A DNA stretch of 64,000 nucleotides. It comes from Prochlorococcus sp. AG-355-P18. Its GTDB lineage: Bacteria > Cyanobacteriota > Cyanobacteriia > PCC-6307 > Cyanobiaceae. The stretch lies in NCBI GenBank assembly GCA_003280515.1, contig QCER01000003.1, positions 1 through 64,000 of the forward strand, written 5' to 3'. The position numbers and the translations under genes are program-made. Below, piece after piece: positions 30,465 through 41,386 of the stretch; position 1 is the stretch's first letter; every line of letters starts with the position of its first letter. The notes under the pieces are model-generated. The model made no database searches, was not told the origin of the DNA, and saw only the letters and a program-made list of their open reading frames with translations.

Positions 30465-32993
30465 ATGTTTGAAAGATTTACCGAAAAGGCTATAAAAGTC
30501 ATCATGCTTGCTCAAGAGGAAGCAAGAAGACTCGGTCATAATTTCGTTGGAACTGAACAAATTCTTTTAGGGTTAATTGGAGAAGGAACTGGGGTTGCAG
30601 CAAAAGTACTAAAATCACTTGGAGTTAATCTTAAAGATTCAAGGATTGAAGTGGAGAAGATAATCGGAAGAGGTTCAGGGTTTGTAGCTGTAGAAATACC
30701 TTTTACACCTAGGGCTAAAAGAGTGTTGGAATTATCTCTCGAGGAAGCGCGTCAATTAGGTCATAATTACATAGGTACAGAACATTTATTATTGGGTTTA
30801 ATAAGAGAAGGCGAAGGTGTGGCCGCAAGAGTTCTTGAAAATCTTAATATTGACCTTACTAAAGTAAGAACTCAAGTCATAAGGATGCTAGGTGAAACAG
30901 CCGAAGTTGGTACAGGTGCTAGTACCACTAAGGGCAACTTAAAAACTGCTACTCTTGATGAATTTGGTACTAATTTAACAAAGCTAGCTAGTGAATCAAA
31001 ATTAGATCCAGTAGTTGGCCGCCATTCAGAAATAGATCGTGTAGTTCAAATATTAGGTAGAAGAACAAAAAATAATCCTGTTCTCATTGGTGAGCCAGGA
31101 GTAGGTAAAACTGCTATCGCAGAAGGTTTGGCTCAAAGAATACAAACCGGAGATATCCCAGACATACTTGAAGACAAAAGAGTATTAACACTTGATATAG
31201 GACTTTTGGTTGCAGGAACAAAGTATAGGGGTGAATTTGAAGAAAGGTTAAAAAAAATAATGGAAGAAATTAAATCAGCAGGAAACGTCATACTCGTCAT
31301 AGATGAAGTCCATACTTTAATAGGTGCTGGAGCTGCTGAAGGAGCTATAGACGCAGCAAATATTCTAAAGCCAGCATTAGCTAGAGGAGAACTTCAATGT
31401 ATAGGAGCAACAACTCTAGATGAATATAGAAAACATATTGAGAGAGATGCTGCTCTGGAAAGAAGATTTCAGCCTGTAATGGTAGGTGAGCCATCTATTG
31501 AAGATACAATTGAAATTTTAAAAGGTTTAAGAGAGCGTTATGAGCAACATCATCGTCTAAAAATTACTGATGATGCGCTTGAGGCAGCAGCTCATTTAGG
31601 GGATCGTTATATATCTGATAGATATTTACCAGATAAGGCTATTGACCTCATCGACGAAGCTGGAAGTAGAGTACGTTTAATGAACTCAAAACTTCCGCCT
31701 GAAGCTAAACAAATTGATAAAGAACTAAGACAAATTCAAAAACAGAAGGAAGAATCTGTAAGAGACCAAAATTTTGATCAGGCTGGTCAATTTCGTGAAA
31801 AAGAGATGGAATTGTCGGCAAAAATTAAAGAGGTATTGGAAAATAAAAAAGAATCTACTGCTGGAGATCAAACTGATGCTGATAACAAGTCTTTAAAAAG
31901 TGATTCAAAACTCTTGCAAAGTCCACTTGTAAGTGAAGAGGATGTAGCACATATAGTGGCTTCATGGACTGGTGTTCCTGTTCAAAAATTAACAGAAACC
32001 GAATCAGTCAAACTTCTTAATATGGAGGAAACACTTCACCAAAGGTTAATTGGACAAGATGAAGCTGTAAAAGCTGTTTCTAGAGCCATAAGAAGAGCAA
32101 GAGTTGGATTGAAGAATCCTAATAGACCCATTGCGAGTTTCATCTTTTCTGGTCCTACCGGTGTAGGCAAGACTGAATTAACTAAATCTTTAGCTTCATA
32201 TTTCTTCGGTAGTGAAGAAGCAATGATCAGATTAGATATGTCAGAATTTATGGAAAGACATACAGTAAGTAAACTTATAGGTTCGCCTCCTGGATATGTT
32301 GGTTTTAATGAAGGTGGCCAGCTTACTGAGGCAGTCAGGAGGCGTCCTTATACTGTTGTTTTATTTGATGAAGTCGAAAAAGCTCATCCAGATGTATTCA
32401 ATTTATTATTACAACTCCTGGAAGACGGAAGATTAACTGACTCCAAAGGTAGAACTGTAGATTTTAAAAATACATTGTTAATAATGACTTCTAATATTGG
32501 TTCTAAAGTAATCGAGAAAGGAGGAGGAGGTTTAGGTTTTGAATTCTCAGGTGATTCAGTTGAAGATAGCCAATACAATAGAATAAAATCTTTAGTTAAT
32601 GAGGAACTTAAGCAATACTTTAGGCCTGAATTTTTAAATAGACTTGATGAAATAATTGTATTTAGACAACTAACTAAAAATGAAGTTAAAGAAATTGCTG
32701 AAATAATGTTGCAAGAAGTCTTTGCACGCTTACGAGATAAAGGAATTAAGTTAGATGTGACTGATTCTTTCAAAGAAAGACTTGTTGAAGAAGGTTATAA
32801 TCCTTCCTACGGAGCAAGACCTTTGAGAAGAGCAGTTATGCGTTTACTTGAAGATAGCTTAGCTGAAGAAGTTCTTTCTGGGAGAATAAAGGATGGAGAT
32901 AAGGCTTTAGTTGATATTGATGATAATAAAAAAGTTACAATAAATATTTCTTCTGAGGAATCTTCTCAAGAGTTAGCAAGTGCTAACTTCTAA
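30465..32993 (+). CDS. clpC: ATP-dependent Clp protease ATP-binding subunit ClpC
   Basis: [41 protein letters not shown]; two AAA+ modules GEPGVGKT and GPTGVGKTE. Confidence 0.98.
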   Translation: MFERFTEKAIKVIMLAQEEARRLGHNFVGTEQILLGLIGEGTGVAAKVLKSLGVNLKDSRIEVEKIIGRGSGFVAVEIPFTPRAKRVLELSLEEARQLGHNYIGTEHLLLGLIREGEGVAARVLENLNIDLTKVRTQVIRMLGETAEVGTGASTTKGNLKTATLDEFGTNLTKLASESKLDPVVGRHSEIDRVVQILGRRTKNNPVLIGEPGVGKTAIAEGLAQRIQTGDIPDILEDKRVLTLDIGLLVAGTKYRGEFEERLKKIMEEIKSAGNVILVIDEVHTLIGAGAAEGAIDAANILKPALARGELQCIGATTLDEYRKHIERDAALERRFQPVMVGEPSIEDTIEILKGLRERYEQHHRLKITDDALEAAAHLGDRYISDRYLPDKAIDLIDEAGSRVRLMNSKLPPEAKQIDKELRQIQKQKEESVRDQNFDQAGQFREKEMELSAKIKEVLENKKESTAGDQTDADNKSLKSDSKLLQSPLVSEEDVAHIVASWTGVPVQKLTETESVKLLNMEETLHQRLIGQDEAVKAVSRAIRRARVGLKNPNRPIASFIFSGPTGVGKTELTKSLASYFFGSEEAMIRLDMSEFMERHTVSKLIGSPPGYVGFNEGGQLTEAVRRRPYTVVLFDEVEKAHPDVFNLLLQLLEDGRLTDSKGRTVDFKNTLLIMTSNIGSKVIEKGGGGLGFEFSGDSVEDSQYNRIKSLVNEELKQYFRPEFLNRLDEIIVFRQLTKNEVKEIAEIMLQEVFARLRDKGIKLDVTDSFKERLVEEGYNPSYGARPLRRAVMRLLEDSLAEEVLSGRIKDGDKALVDIDDNKKVTINISSEESSQELASANF

Positions 32994-33008
32994 TTATAAA
33001 AAGTAAAT

Positions 33009-34100
33009 ATGCAGTCAATATCTCCAGGAATTGTGTTTAGGGGTAATAACGCATGGGAAAAATCTTTATCTCAAATTACTAAATTAACCAAAAGCCCATT
33101 AATTTTAGGTAGGGGGGTCCATACAAATAGTCTGAGAAATAAAATTCTAATTGATTTAAAAAATCATAATCTAAGTGTCAATTCTGCCAATTTGGAATTT
33201 GATTGTTGTTATGAAGACATATCAAGAGTCAAGAATATTATTTTAAAAAATAATAATGACTCTGTTATCGCGGCTGGAGGCGGCAAAGTTCTAGATTCTG
33301 GAAAATATATAGCCGACTCTCTCAATATCCCTATTATTACAGTGCCACTTAGCGCCTCAACATGTGCAGGTTGGACAGCCTTGTCAAATATTTATACAAA
33401 AGATGGCCAATTCATAAAGGATGTTACATTAGGATCTTGTCCTGAAATACTAGTATATGATCATAAGTTTATTCAAACAGCTCCATCAAGAACACTTGCT
33501 AGTGGGATAGCAGACGCTTTAGCAAAATGGTATGAATCCTCAATAACAAGTTCAACGTTAGATGATGGTCTTGTTCAACAAGCAATTCAGATATCAAGAG
33601 TTTTAAGAGATCAACTATTAATTAATGGAGAAAAAGCATTTAAAGGTCAATATGAAAATAATCCTTCATGGCGAAATACTATAGAAGCATGTGGACTTAC
33701 AGCAGGATTAGTTGGTGGTATTGGTGGAGAAAAATGTAGGACTGCAGCAGCACATGCTATTCATAATGCAATTACTCAGATAATTACCCCTAATAAATTC
33801 TTACATGGTGAGATTGTTGGGGTTGGATTATTATTACAATTAAGATTAGAAGAAATGAAAAATAATAATAAATTAGCTGATCAATTAATTAAACAATTAT
33901 TCGTCCTTATGCAAGAATTGAATCTGCCAACTACTATTGCAGAACTTGGAATAAATGTTTTTGAAAATAACAATTTAGAGAAAATTGCTGATTTTACTTG
34001 TCGAGATAAATCTGAGATTCACTTTTTGCCTTTTGAAATTTATAAACGGGATCTCGTAGAGGTCATTGCAAATTTTGAACAACAAAAAATTAAAATATAA
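33009..34100 (+). CDS. Iron-containing alcohol dehydrogenase / glycerol dehydrogenase family protein
   Basis: AAGGGKVLDSGKYIAD, PLSASTCAGWTALSNIY, SGIADALAKWYE, HAIHN, FLHGEIVGVG. Confidence 0.85.
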   Translation: MQSISPGIVFRGNNAWEKSLSQITKLTKSPLILGRGVHTNSLRNKILIDLKNHNLSVNSANLEFDCCYEDISRVKNIILKNNNDSVIAAGGGKVLDSGKYIADSLNIPIITVPLSASTCAGWTALSNIYTKDGQFIKDVTLGSCPEILVYDHKFIQTAPSRTLASGIADALAKWYESSITSSTLDDGLVQQAIQISRVLRDQLLINGEKAFKGQYENNPSWRNTIEACGLTAGLVGGIGGEKCRTAAAHAIHNAITQIITPNKFLHGEIVGVGLLLQLRLEEMKNNNKLADQLIKQLFVLMQELNLPTTIAELGINVFENNNLEKIADFTCRDKSEIHFLPFEIYKRDLVEVIANFEQQKIKI

Positions 34101-34108
34101 AAATTTTT

Positions 34109-35008
34109 TTGACTAAAAACAATTTTGAACAATTAAGTAATTTAAATATGGAATTTTTCGAAAGTGCCAGATTGTCACTATTAGACCCTTTAGGTCTCTA
34201 TTTGGCAAATGATGTTAAGTGGATAAAACTAAACCGAAACTGGAACTCTTTAAAATTCCCTGTGGTTATGGGAGGAAAAGGTCAACCCATACTTCTTCTA
34301 CATGGATTTGACAGTAGTTTTTTAGAGTTCAGGAGGATATATAAATCACTAAAAAGAAATTTCCAAGTTATAGTGCCTGATCTGTTAGGTTTTGGTTTTA
34401 GTCCTAGATTCGCAACAAATGAATACAATCCCTCGAAAATAATTTCATATTTAATTGATTTGCTTAATACCTTACAAATAACAAATAATATAAAAATTGT
34501 TGGGGCCTCAATGGGAGGCTCAACTGCTCTAAAACTTGCTTTTGAAATTCCTGATTCTATTGATAAGATTATCCTTTTGTCCCCCGCAGGATTGTTTGGA
34601 GAATCTAAAAGTATACCCTTTCCTCTTAACCAAATTGGCGCCTCATTTCTTGGATTGCCTCAGGTTAGAAAAAGTCTTTGTAGGCAGGCATTTGCTTTTC
34701 CAGATGAATGTGTTGGTAAGATGGAAGAGCAAATTGCCTCAATTCATCTAGGTTGCAAAGGGTGGAGGAATTCACTTGCATCATTTGCAAAAAGTGGAGG
34801 GTTTGCTGGAACTCATAAATATATCCAAAATACCCCAATTAAAACATTATGTGGAGAGAATGATCGAATTCTTGGTAAAAAAGAGATTGAAAATATAAGA
34901 AATGTTGAAAAATTAAATTTTGTAGGGTTGCAAAATTGTGGTCATCTTCCACATGTAGATCTACCGTCTTTATCTAGTAAAATTATCCAAGATTATTTTT
35001 TGGAATAA
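34109..35008 (+). CDS. Alpha/beta hydrolase
   Basis: LLLHGFDSSFLEFR, VGASMGGSTAL (GXSXG), GHLPHVDLP; TTG start. Confidence 0.88.
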   Translation: MTKNNFEQLSNLNMEFFESARLSLLDPLGLYLANDVKWIKLNRNWNSLKFPVVMGGKGQPILLLHGFDSSFLEFRRIYKSLKRNFQVIVPDLLGFGFSPRFATNEYNPSKIISYLIDLLNTLQITNNIKIVGASMGGSTALKLAFEIPDSIDKIILLSPAGLFGESKSIPFPLNQIGASFLGLPQVRKSLCRQAFAFPDECVGKMEEQIASIHLGCKGWRNSLASFAKSGGFAGTHKYIQNTPIKTLCGENDRILGKKEIENIRNVEKLNFVGLQNCGHLPHVDLPSLSSKIIQDYFLE

Positions 35009-35018
35009 AAAAATTTAT

Positions 35019-35876
35019 TTAATTCAGATATTTGAGAATTATAAAAATGTAATACAAAACAGATGGAGTAAAGATGTAACTGTCAATTCTGTCGAGAATT
35101 CCTCCATGTCCCGGCAAAAAAGTTCCGGAATCTTTTATTTTTGCATCTCTCTTCATCATAGATTCGATTAAATCTCCAACTAGTGCCATAAGAGAAATTA
35201 AAATTCCATATAAGATCCCAATAAATAATGTATTTTCCCAATTCATTAAAAATGCGAACAATATTGCTAATACAATTGAACAGGATATTCCTCCGATTAA
35301 ACCTTCTATAGTTTTGCTAGGGGATATCGGAGAAAGCGATGTTTTACCAAATGATTTTCCAATAAAATAGGAACCAATATCACTAGCTACAATTAAAAAA
35401 CAAGAAGTTAAAGTTAAATGAAGACCTGTAGTATTTGATAAGTTATCAAACGAAATAAAACCCTGATTTGAACTTATTATCACTGAATCTATTCCTCTTA
35501 ATTTAATCCAGTAACTGGGTAAAAATCCTAAATAGAATAGTCCAAAAATAGAGGCTGCAATATCTGAAATTGTTCCAGGTTTTGGTTGCAAAAGTAACCA
35601 AGTGCATATTCCAACTGCACAAATTGGCAAAAAAGAATTTGATATTTCACCTTCAAGCAAACCAATGGTCTCAAGGTAGGTAGAAATTATGATTATGAAA
35701 GATGAAAATAATGTGGTTTTTGTAGCTGGTTTTATTCCTTTAAATTCAGCCATTCTAAAGAATTCCAATAATGCCAAGTATGTAAGCAACGCTGTTGCTA
35801 ATGTAAAAAACCATCCTCCCAACAAAACAACAATTAAACCAAAAATTCCTATTAATAATCCGCTTCTTAATCTCAT
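35019..35876 (-). CDS. cdsA: Phosphatidate cytidylyltransferase
   Basis: Multi-TM; SDIGSYFIGKSFGKTSLSPISPSKTIEGLIGG...GDLIESMMKRDAKIKDSGTFLPGHGGILDRIDSYIF. Confidence 0.96.
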   Translation of the reverse strand: MRLRSGLLIGIFGLIVVLLGGWFFTLATALLTYLALLEFFRMAEFKGIKPATKTTLFSSFIIIISTYLETIGLLEGEISNSFLPICAVGICTWLLLQPKPGTISDIAASIFGLFYLGFLPSYWIKLRGIDSVIISSNQGFISFDNLSNTTGLHLTLTSCFLIVASDIGSYFIGKSFGKTSLSPISPSKTIEGLIGGISCSIVLAILFAFLMNWENTLFIGILYGILISLMALVGDLIESMMKRDAKIKDSGTFLPGHGGILDRIDSYIFTPSVLYYIFIILKYLN

Positions 35877-35891
35877 ATGAAATTTCTATGT

Positions 35892-37283
35892 TTATATGAC
35901 TCTTATATTAAAATTTACCAGATCTTTGTTGCATAAACTTTGATAATTGATCCAATTGAACCTATCTATATCAATTTTTTCTCCAGGCACCAGTAGAGGT
36001 ATACCTGGAGGATAAGGGCAAATAATATCTCCAGATATTTTATTCAAGGATTGAGAGAAAGGAATACTCCGAGACTCACTTCTCCAAGCAATTCCAATTT
36101 CAATTTCTGGTACTTGTACTAATTTAAATGGCGATTTGAGAACTTCTAAACTTTTTGATTTTTTGGAATTTAATAGTAATTTTTTCCATAAATTTTCAAA
36201 TAAATTAAGAAAATCTTTTTGATCCCCAAATCCTAAGCAAAAAGTGAGAGTCATCATTTCTGGTAATTCAGCAATAAGTCCATTTCTATAAAAAAAATTA
36301 TCAGCAGTAAAACCATCAATTCCAACCTTAGAAGTATTTACTACAATTTTTAAAGGGTCTTGAGTTTTTATGAGAGGAATATTTTTTTGAATTAATTTTT
36401 TGTAAATACTTTTTGCCTCTAAAATTCTTTTTTGATATTTTGATAAACATTTTTTATCAAGCCAGTCCCTAATAGACTCTTCACAAGAAGAAAGTAATAA
36501 GGAACTTGGACTAGTAGTTTGCAACAAATTAATACTGTTAATTAAATTACCTTCATTTATTAGATTACCTTTATACCAAAGTACCGCTGTTTGAGTTAAT
36601 CCATTGAGAGACTTATGCAAGGAATTAACTACTAAATCAGCGTTTGATGATAAGGCCGGTTTTGGTAAATTAAGGTTTTGACAAAAAAGGAAGTATGAAC
36701 CATGGGCCTCATCAACTAAAACAGGTAAGTTTTTTTGATGACAACAATCTATTAAATGCTCTAAATCTCCCGCATAACCATGATAAGAGGGACTTACAAG
36801 AATCACACCTGCTATTTTATTCCCATCAAAATTTAATTTTTTAAATACATTTTCTAACCAAATTTTTGTAATTGGTTTGTAGTGACCCGTTTCGGTTGAA
36901 ATTTCTAGGTCAAAAAATATTGGTTTTATGTTTTGCAACGCACAGATTTTTATAACACTAATATGAACATTTCTAGGCATCAGGATATATTCGCCTGGAT
37001 TTGCCATTGCAATTACTGCTGATTGAATTAATCCGGAAGCTCCATTAACTCCAAAAAAACATCCTTTCGCCCCAAATTTGTCAGAGAATTCTCTTTGACA
37101 TTTGGCAATTAATCCGCTGTTGGATAGTGGAGAACCTATTTCTGGTAGTTCGGGTAAGTCCCAATACCCAGGGGGATTGTTTAATAACTTCACTAATTTC
37201 TTTGGTAAAGCTGCCCCTCTGTTATGAGCGGGAAAGAATAAAGACTTTAAAAACTTTTTAGTTAGAAAAGATGAAATGCTCAT
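35892..37283 (-). CDS. Orn/Lys/Arg decarboxylase family PLP enzyme
   Basis: FGVNGASGLIQSAVIAM, LVDEAHGSYF, VVNSLHKSLNGLTQTAVL (PLP Lys), CPYPPGIPLLVPGE. Confidence 0.88.
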   Translation of the reverse strand: MSISSFLTKKFLKSLFFPAHNRGAALPKKLVKLLNNPPGYWDLPELPEIGSPLSNSGLIAKCQREFSDKFGAKGCFFGVNGASGLIQSAVIAMANPGEYILMPRNVHISVIKICALQNIKPIFFDLEISTETGHYKPITKIWLENVFKKLNFDGNKIAGVILVSPSYHGYAGDLEHLIDCCHQKNLPVLVDEAHGSYFLFCQNLNLPKPALSSNADLVVNSLHKSLNGLTQTAVLWYKGNLINEGNLINSINLLQTTSPSSLLLSSCEESIRDWLDKKCLSKYQKRILEAKSIYKKLIQKNIPLIKTQDPLKIVVNTSKVGIDGFTADNFFYRNGLIAELPEMMTLTFCLGFGDQKDFLNLFENLWKKLLLNSKKSKSLEVLKSPFKLVQVPEIEIGIAWRSESRSIPFSQSLNKISGDIICPYPPGIPLLVPGEKIDIDRFNWINYQSLCNKDLVNFNIRVI

Positions 37284-37347
37284 AAACTATTATTGAGATA
37301 TATAGAATGGACTACGTGGTAATCATTTTTGATATTCTTTAACTTTA

Positions 37348-39003
37348 ATGAAAAGATCTTATTCGAAATATTCAGCAAAAGATGATTTGCTTTGGTTGAT
37401 TTTGAGACCATGGATTTTTATTCCAAGAGTTTTATATATCCTTTTAACTTTTATTTTTCTATTTTTAAGAATACTTTTTCAAGGTAACAGTAAAAATAAA
37501 AATGTACAAAAAAATCTTTCGAAATATCTTTTTGATGTAATAACAGATTTAGGACCTTGTTTTATCAAATTGGGCCAAGCACTCTCAACTAGACCTGATC
37601 TTGTTAGACAAGATTGGCTTACAGAACTTACAAACTTACAAGATAATCTCCCAGCATTTGATCACAAAATTGCTTTGAAAATTATTGAAGATGAACTTGG
37701 TTCTCCTGCTAATGAATTATTTGAAGATTTTCCAGATATTCCCATTGCTTCAGCAAGCTTAGGTCAAGTTTATAAAGCAAAAATAAATGATTCTTACTTA
37801 GCGGTGAAAGTACAACGACCAAATTTATACTTTCTTATAAGAAGGGATGTTGTAATCTTAAGATTTTTAGGAACTTTTTTATCTCCACTCTTACCTTTAA
37901 ATATAGGTGTTGGAATTGGAGAAATAATAGATGAATTCGGCAAGGCACTTTTTGATGAAATTGACTATCAAAAAGAGGCCGAAAATGCTTTGAGGTTTGC
38001 AAATTTATTCAAAGATAACCCAAATATTTTTATTCCTAAATTAGAAAAACAGTTTTCATCTAAAAGGATTATCACAACCTCTTGGATTGATGGAGTTAAG
38101 TTAAGAGATAGAGCTTTATTAGAGGAAAATAACTTAATACCTGCTTCTTTTATAAAAACTTGTGTCATAAGTGGGTTGCAGCAATTATTTGAATTTGGAT
38201 ATTTTCATGCAGACCCACATCCAGGAAATATGTTTGCTCTCAAAGGAGGAAACGCGGATTGTGGGAATTTAGCTTATGTTGATTTCGGAATGATGGATAC
38301 CATTACAAATTCAGATAGACTTACTCTTATTAAGGCAATTGTTCACATAATTAACGAAGAATATTATCTTCTGGCAGAAGATTTCCAGAAATTAGGTTTT
38401 TTAACCAAAGAACAAGATCTTCAAAAACTTGTCGAACCATTAAAAGAAGTTCTTGGAGGATCTTTAGGCGCTGAGGTTGGTAATTTTAATCTTAAAAATG
38501 TTACTGATAAATTCTCAAAACTAATGTATTCCTATCCTTTCAGAGTTCCCAGTAGGTTTGCATTAATAATAAGAGCCGTTGTGAGTCAAGAAGGTTTAGC
38601 ACTAAGACTAGATCCTGAATTTAAAATTTTAAAAATTGCATATCCTTATATTGCTAAAAAACTACTTACCGATAATTCTGAAGAGATTTTAGAAATTCTT
38701 TTAGACGTCGTTTTTGACAAAAAGGGTCAAATTCAAATAGAAAAAGTAGAAAGTTTGTTAAACATTTTATTCAAAGATTCAAATAATATTAATTCAGACC
38801 TTATACCAGTTGCTAACGCGGGATTAAAATTATTTATCAGTAAAAAAGGATCCGAAGTTAGGAAGAATCTTCTTTTAAGTCTTATAAAAGATGAAAAATT
38901 AGAATTCAATGATGCGAAAAAACTCTTAGCTTTAATTAGAGATACTTTTAGCCCTCTAAATATTGCAAAAAGTGCAGTGCAGAATATTATTTCTACAGTC
39001 TAG
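37348..39003 (+). CDS. AarF/UbiB (ABC1) family atypical kinase
   Basis: LGPCFIKLGQALSTRPDLV, IASASLGQVYKA, FHADPHPGNMFAL, AYVDFGMMD. Confidence 0.95.
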   Translation: MKRSYSKYSAKDDLLWLILRPWIFIPRVLYILLTFIFLFLRILFQGNSKNKNVQKNLSKYLFDVITDLGPCFIKLGQALSTRPDLVRQDWLTELTNLQDNLPAFDHKIALKIIEDELGSPANELFEDFPDIPIASASLGQVYKAKINDSYLAVKVQRPNLYFLIRRDVVILRFLGTFLSPLLPLNIGVGIGEIIDEFGKALFDEIDYQKEAENALRFANLFKDNPNIFIPKLEKQFSSKRIITTSWIDGVKLRDRALLEENNLIPASFIKTCVISGLQQLFEFGYFHADPHPGNMFALKGGNADCGNLAYVDFGMMDTITNSDRLTLIKAIVHIINEEYYLLAEDFQKLGFLTKEQDLQKLVEPLKEVLGGSLGAEVGNFNLKNVTDKFSKLMYSYPFRVPSRFALIIRAVVSQEGLALRLDPEFKILKIAYPYIAKKLLTDNSEEILEILLDVVFDKKGQIQIEKVESLLNILFKDSNNINSDLIPVANAGLKLFISKKGSEVRKNLLLSLIKDEKLEFNDAKKLLALIRDTFSPLNIAKSAVQNIISTV

Positions 39004-39112
39004 TTTTTATATTTGTTTCTAATAAACTTACTTATGATTTTAATTCCATTAGAATTGAATGAAGTGTTCTAAAAATGAGAATTAAAAGGATTATTAAGCT
39101 TTGGAAGATTAA

Positions 39113-39607
39113 ATGAATATTTTTAAAAATCTTTTTTTATTTAACAAAAAATCAAAAAAAAATAAAGACTTTAGTCCTAAATTGGTTGACCAATATATAG
39201 AAATTGCAAAGTTAGTAAAAGAAGCAAGAATAAAACAAAAACTCACAATTAAAGAATTATCATTAATTTCAAGAATTCCTGAAAGAATAATAAAATCTAT
39301 TGAAAATAATAATAAAAAAGTTAGGCCAGAGTATCCTTTTATAAGGTCTATATTAATTAAATTAGAGGAATGCTTAGTATTAAAAAAAAATACATTATTA
39401 AACTTAGCGGTTAAAGAGAGAAAAATTTTAAAGAAAGACAGAAAGGATTTCCTCTTCAGGAAATTCGATCTTATCAATACATGGCAAGGAAGCCTTTTGT
39501 ATTTTTTTATATTAATCCTAACTTTATTTGCATTAAAGAGATACTTTATTTTAAATGTAAATGTTATAGAAATTCAAAATTTTGAAAATAATATGGTTGA
39601 TAAATAA
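39113..39607 (+). CDS. Helix-turn-helix membrane protein (short RodZ-like)
   Basis: VKEARIKQKLTIKELSLISRIPERIIKSIEN HTH, basic linker, single C-terminal TM segment. Confidence 0.65.
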   Translation: MNIFKNLFLFNKKSKKNKDFSPKLVDQYIEIAKLVKEARIKQKLTIKELSLISRIPERIIKSIENNNKKVRPEYPFIRSILIKLEECLVLKKNTLLNLAVKERKILKKDRKDFLFRKFDLINTWQGSLLYFFILILTLFALKRYFILNVNVIEIQNFENNMVDK

Positions 39608-39620
39608 TTTTTAATAAATT

Positions 39621-41141
39621 CTACTTTAGAGTTCTTCCAAAATTATTTCCTAGCTGACTATAAGTTCTTAAATTATCTTCTATTTCTTCTAACGGACGAT
39701 TTAACTTCCATTTCCAGTTATTTTTTATGGTGCCAGGTTTATTTAATCTACTTGAATCGTCTAGGGATAAAAGATCTTGTAATGGAGCGATAAAGAGATT
39801 AGCATTTGTTTTCATGCCAATTTTTATTAAATCCCAAGAGGGATTTTCTGAAAATTCATACTCATCTTGTATTCTTTTTTGGGATTCATAATCTAAATAC
39901 TTCCACCATGAAACAGAAGTAGAGTTGTCGTGAGTACCTGTATAAACAACCCAATTTTCTCCTTCAATATTCTTAGGTAAATAGGGATTATCTTCATTAC
40001 CATCAAAAGCAAATTGTAATATTTTCATGCCAGGCAGTTTGAAATATTTCCTTAATTTTTCTACATCTTGGGTTATTACTCCAAGATCCTCCGCAATAAT
40101 TGGTAGATAGTTCCCCCCTAGATCTTTTTTTACTTTATTAAGTAATGATCTACCTGGAGAATTTATCCATTTTCCAATAATTGCCGTTTTAGAACTGCCG
40201 CTTACTCTCCAGTAACCCGCTAAACCTCTGAAATGATCAAATCTCAATATGTCCACAAGTTCAAATTGTCTTCGAAATCTTTTTCTCCACCAATCGAAAT
40301 TAGTCCTCTTATGTTTTGACCAAAAGTAAGTTGGGGTACCCCATAATTGTCCTGTTGATGAAAAATAATCAGGTGGAACACCACTTTGAAAGATTAAATC
40401 TCCATTTTTAAAAATTGAAAATAATGATTTATTACTCCATACATCGGCGCTGTCTCTGGAGACATAAAAAGGCAAATCTCCTATTAGCTTTATATTTCTT
40501 GATTTTGCGAAGTTTTTAATGATGCTCCATTGTTCATCAAGATGCCACTGTATTAATTTTTTAATAAGTATCTCTTCACTTTTTATCTTAATCCATGATT
40601 TTAAGAACTTATTATTTTTTATTTTAAATTCTTTAGGCCATTCCCACCAAGGCAACATATTAAATTCTTCTCTTATAACAACAAATGTTGCATAATCTTC
40701 AACCCAAGAATTCCTACTTACCCATTTGTTGAAATTAATTTTTCTTTCTTCAGATTGTGAACTCCAACCTTGCAAAAGGAGGAGACCTAATTTCTTTGTT
40801 AAGTCATCCGCAATATCAAAATCAAAATGATCTTTATTCTGATTTGTTGGACCTAGACTTTCTTTATTTGAAATGAAAATAAAACCTTTTTCGATTAAAT
40901 CATCTACATCCAAAAACCATGGGTTAAGTGCAAAACTAGATGGGGAACTATATGGCGAACCTGTAGAGTCAGTAGGTGTAAGAGGTAAAAATTGCCAGTA
41001 TTCAATTCCATGCTTATGAAGTTTTTTTAACCACTCTTTAGCTCCTCTACCAAAAGTCCCACATACTGTCCCTCCGGGAATACATGTTGGATGCAAAAGT
41101 AAGCCTAATGATTTTTTTGCAATAATTGACTCTTTAGGCAT
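39621..41141 (-). CDS. malQ: 4-alpha-glucanotransferase
   Basis: GTFGRGAKEWLKKLHKHGIEYWQFLPLTPTDSTGSPYSSPSSFALNPWFL; LRFDHFRGLAGYW; YTGTHDNST. Confidence 0.97.
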   Translation of the reverse strand: MPKESIIAKKSLGLLLHPTCIPGGTVCGTFGRGAKEWLKKLHKHGIEYWQFLPLTPTDSTGSPYSSPSSFALNPWFLDVDDLIEKGFIFISNKESLGPTNQNKDHFDFDIADDLTKKLGLLLLQGWSSQSEERKINFNKWVSRNSWVEDYATFVVIREEFNMLPWWEWPKEFKIKNNKFLKSWIKIKSEEILIKKLIQWHLDEQWSIIKNFAKSRNIKLIGDLPFYVSRDSADVWSNKSLFSIFKNGDLIFQSGVPPDYFSSTGQLWGTPTYFWSKHKRTNFDWWRKRFRRQFELVDILRFDHFRGLAGYWRVSGSSKTAIIGKWINSPGRSLLNKVKKDLGGNYLPIIAEDLGVITQDVEKLRKYFKLPGMKILQFAFDGNEDNPYLPKNIEGENWVVYTGTHDNSTSVSWWKYLDYESQKRIQDEYEFSENPSWDLIKIGMKTNANLFIAPLQDLLSLDDSSRLNKPGTIKNNWKWKLNRPLEEIEDNLRTYSQLGNNFGRTLK

Positions 41142-41165
41142 GTTTTAAATATATTTTGATGCTTT

Positions 41166-41178
41166 ACACTTAAAGTGT
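41166..41178. promoter_or_regulatory. Palindrome upstream of malQ, possible operator
   Basis: ACACTT-A-AAGTGT, about 25 bp upstream of the malQ start. Confidence 0.3.
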
Positions 41179-41386
41179 TTTCATTCTCTAAATTCAACCA
41201 TATACAAATTTTTTTTAATTGACAAATATAATTTCTAGTTTTTAAGTCTGCATAATTACAAATTCTAATTTCTAATCAATAATCTTTTGCTTAATAGATT
41301 TGACTTTTGAAAAAATCTAGTCATTATCTTTTGCGAAATTCACATAAACGACTACGATATGAATATAGTTTTATGGTGCAAATTTC

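Noticed and set aside
32384-32773. 129-aa ORF antisense to clpC
   Set aside because: Mirror of conserved clpC coding sequence; no independent support
39109-39477. 122-aa ORF antisense to the HTH membrane protein
   Set aside because: Phe/Leu-rich reverse image of an AT-rich Lys-rich gene; no motif
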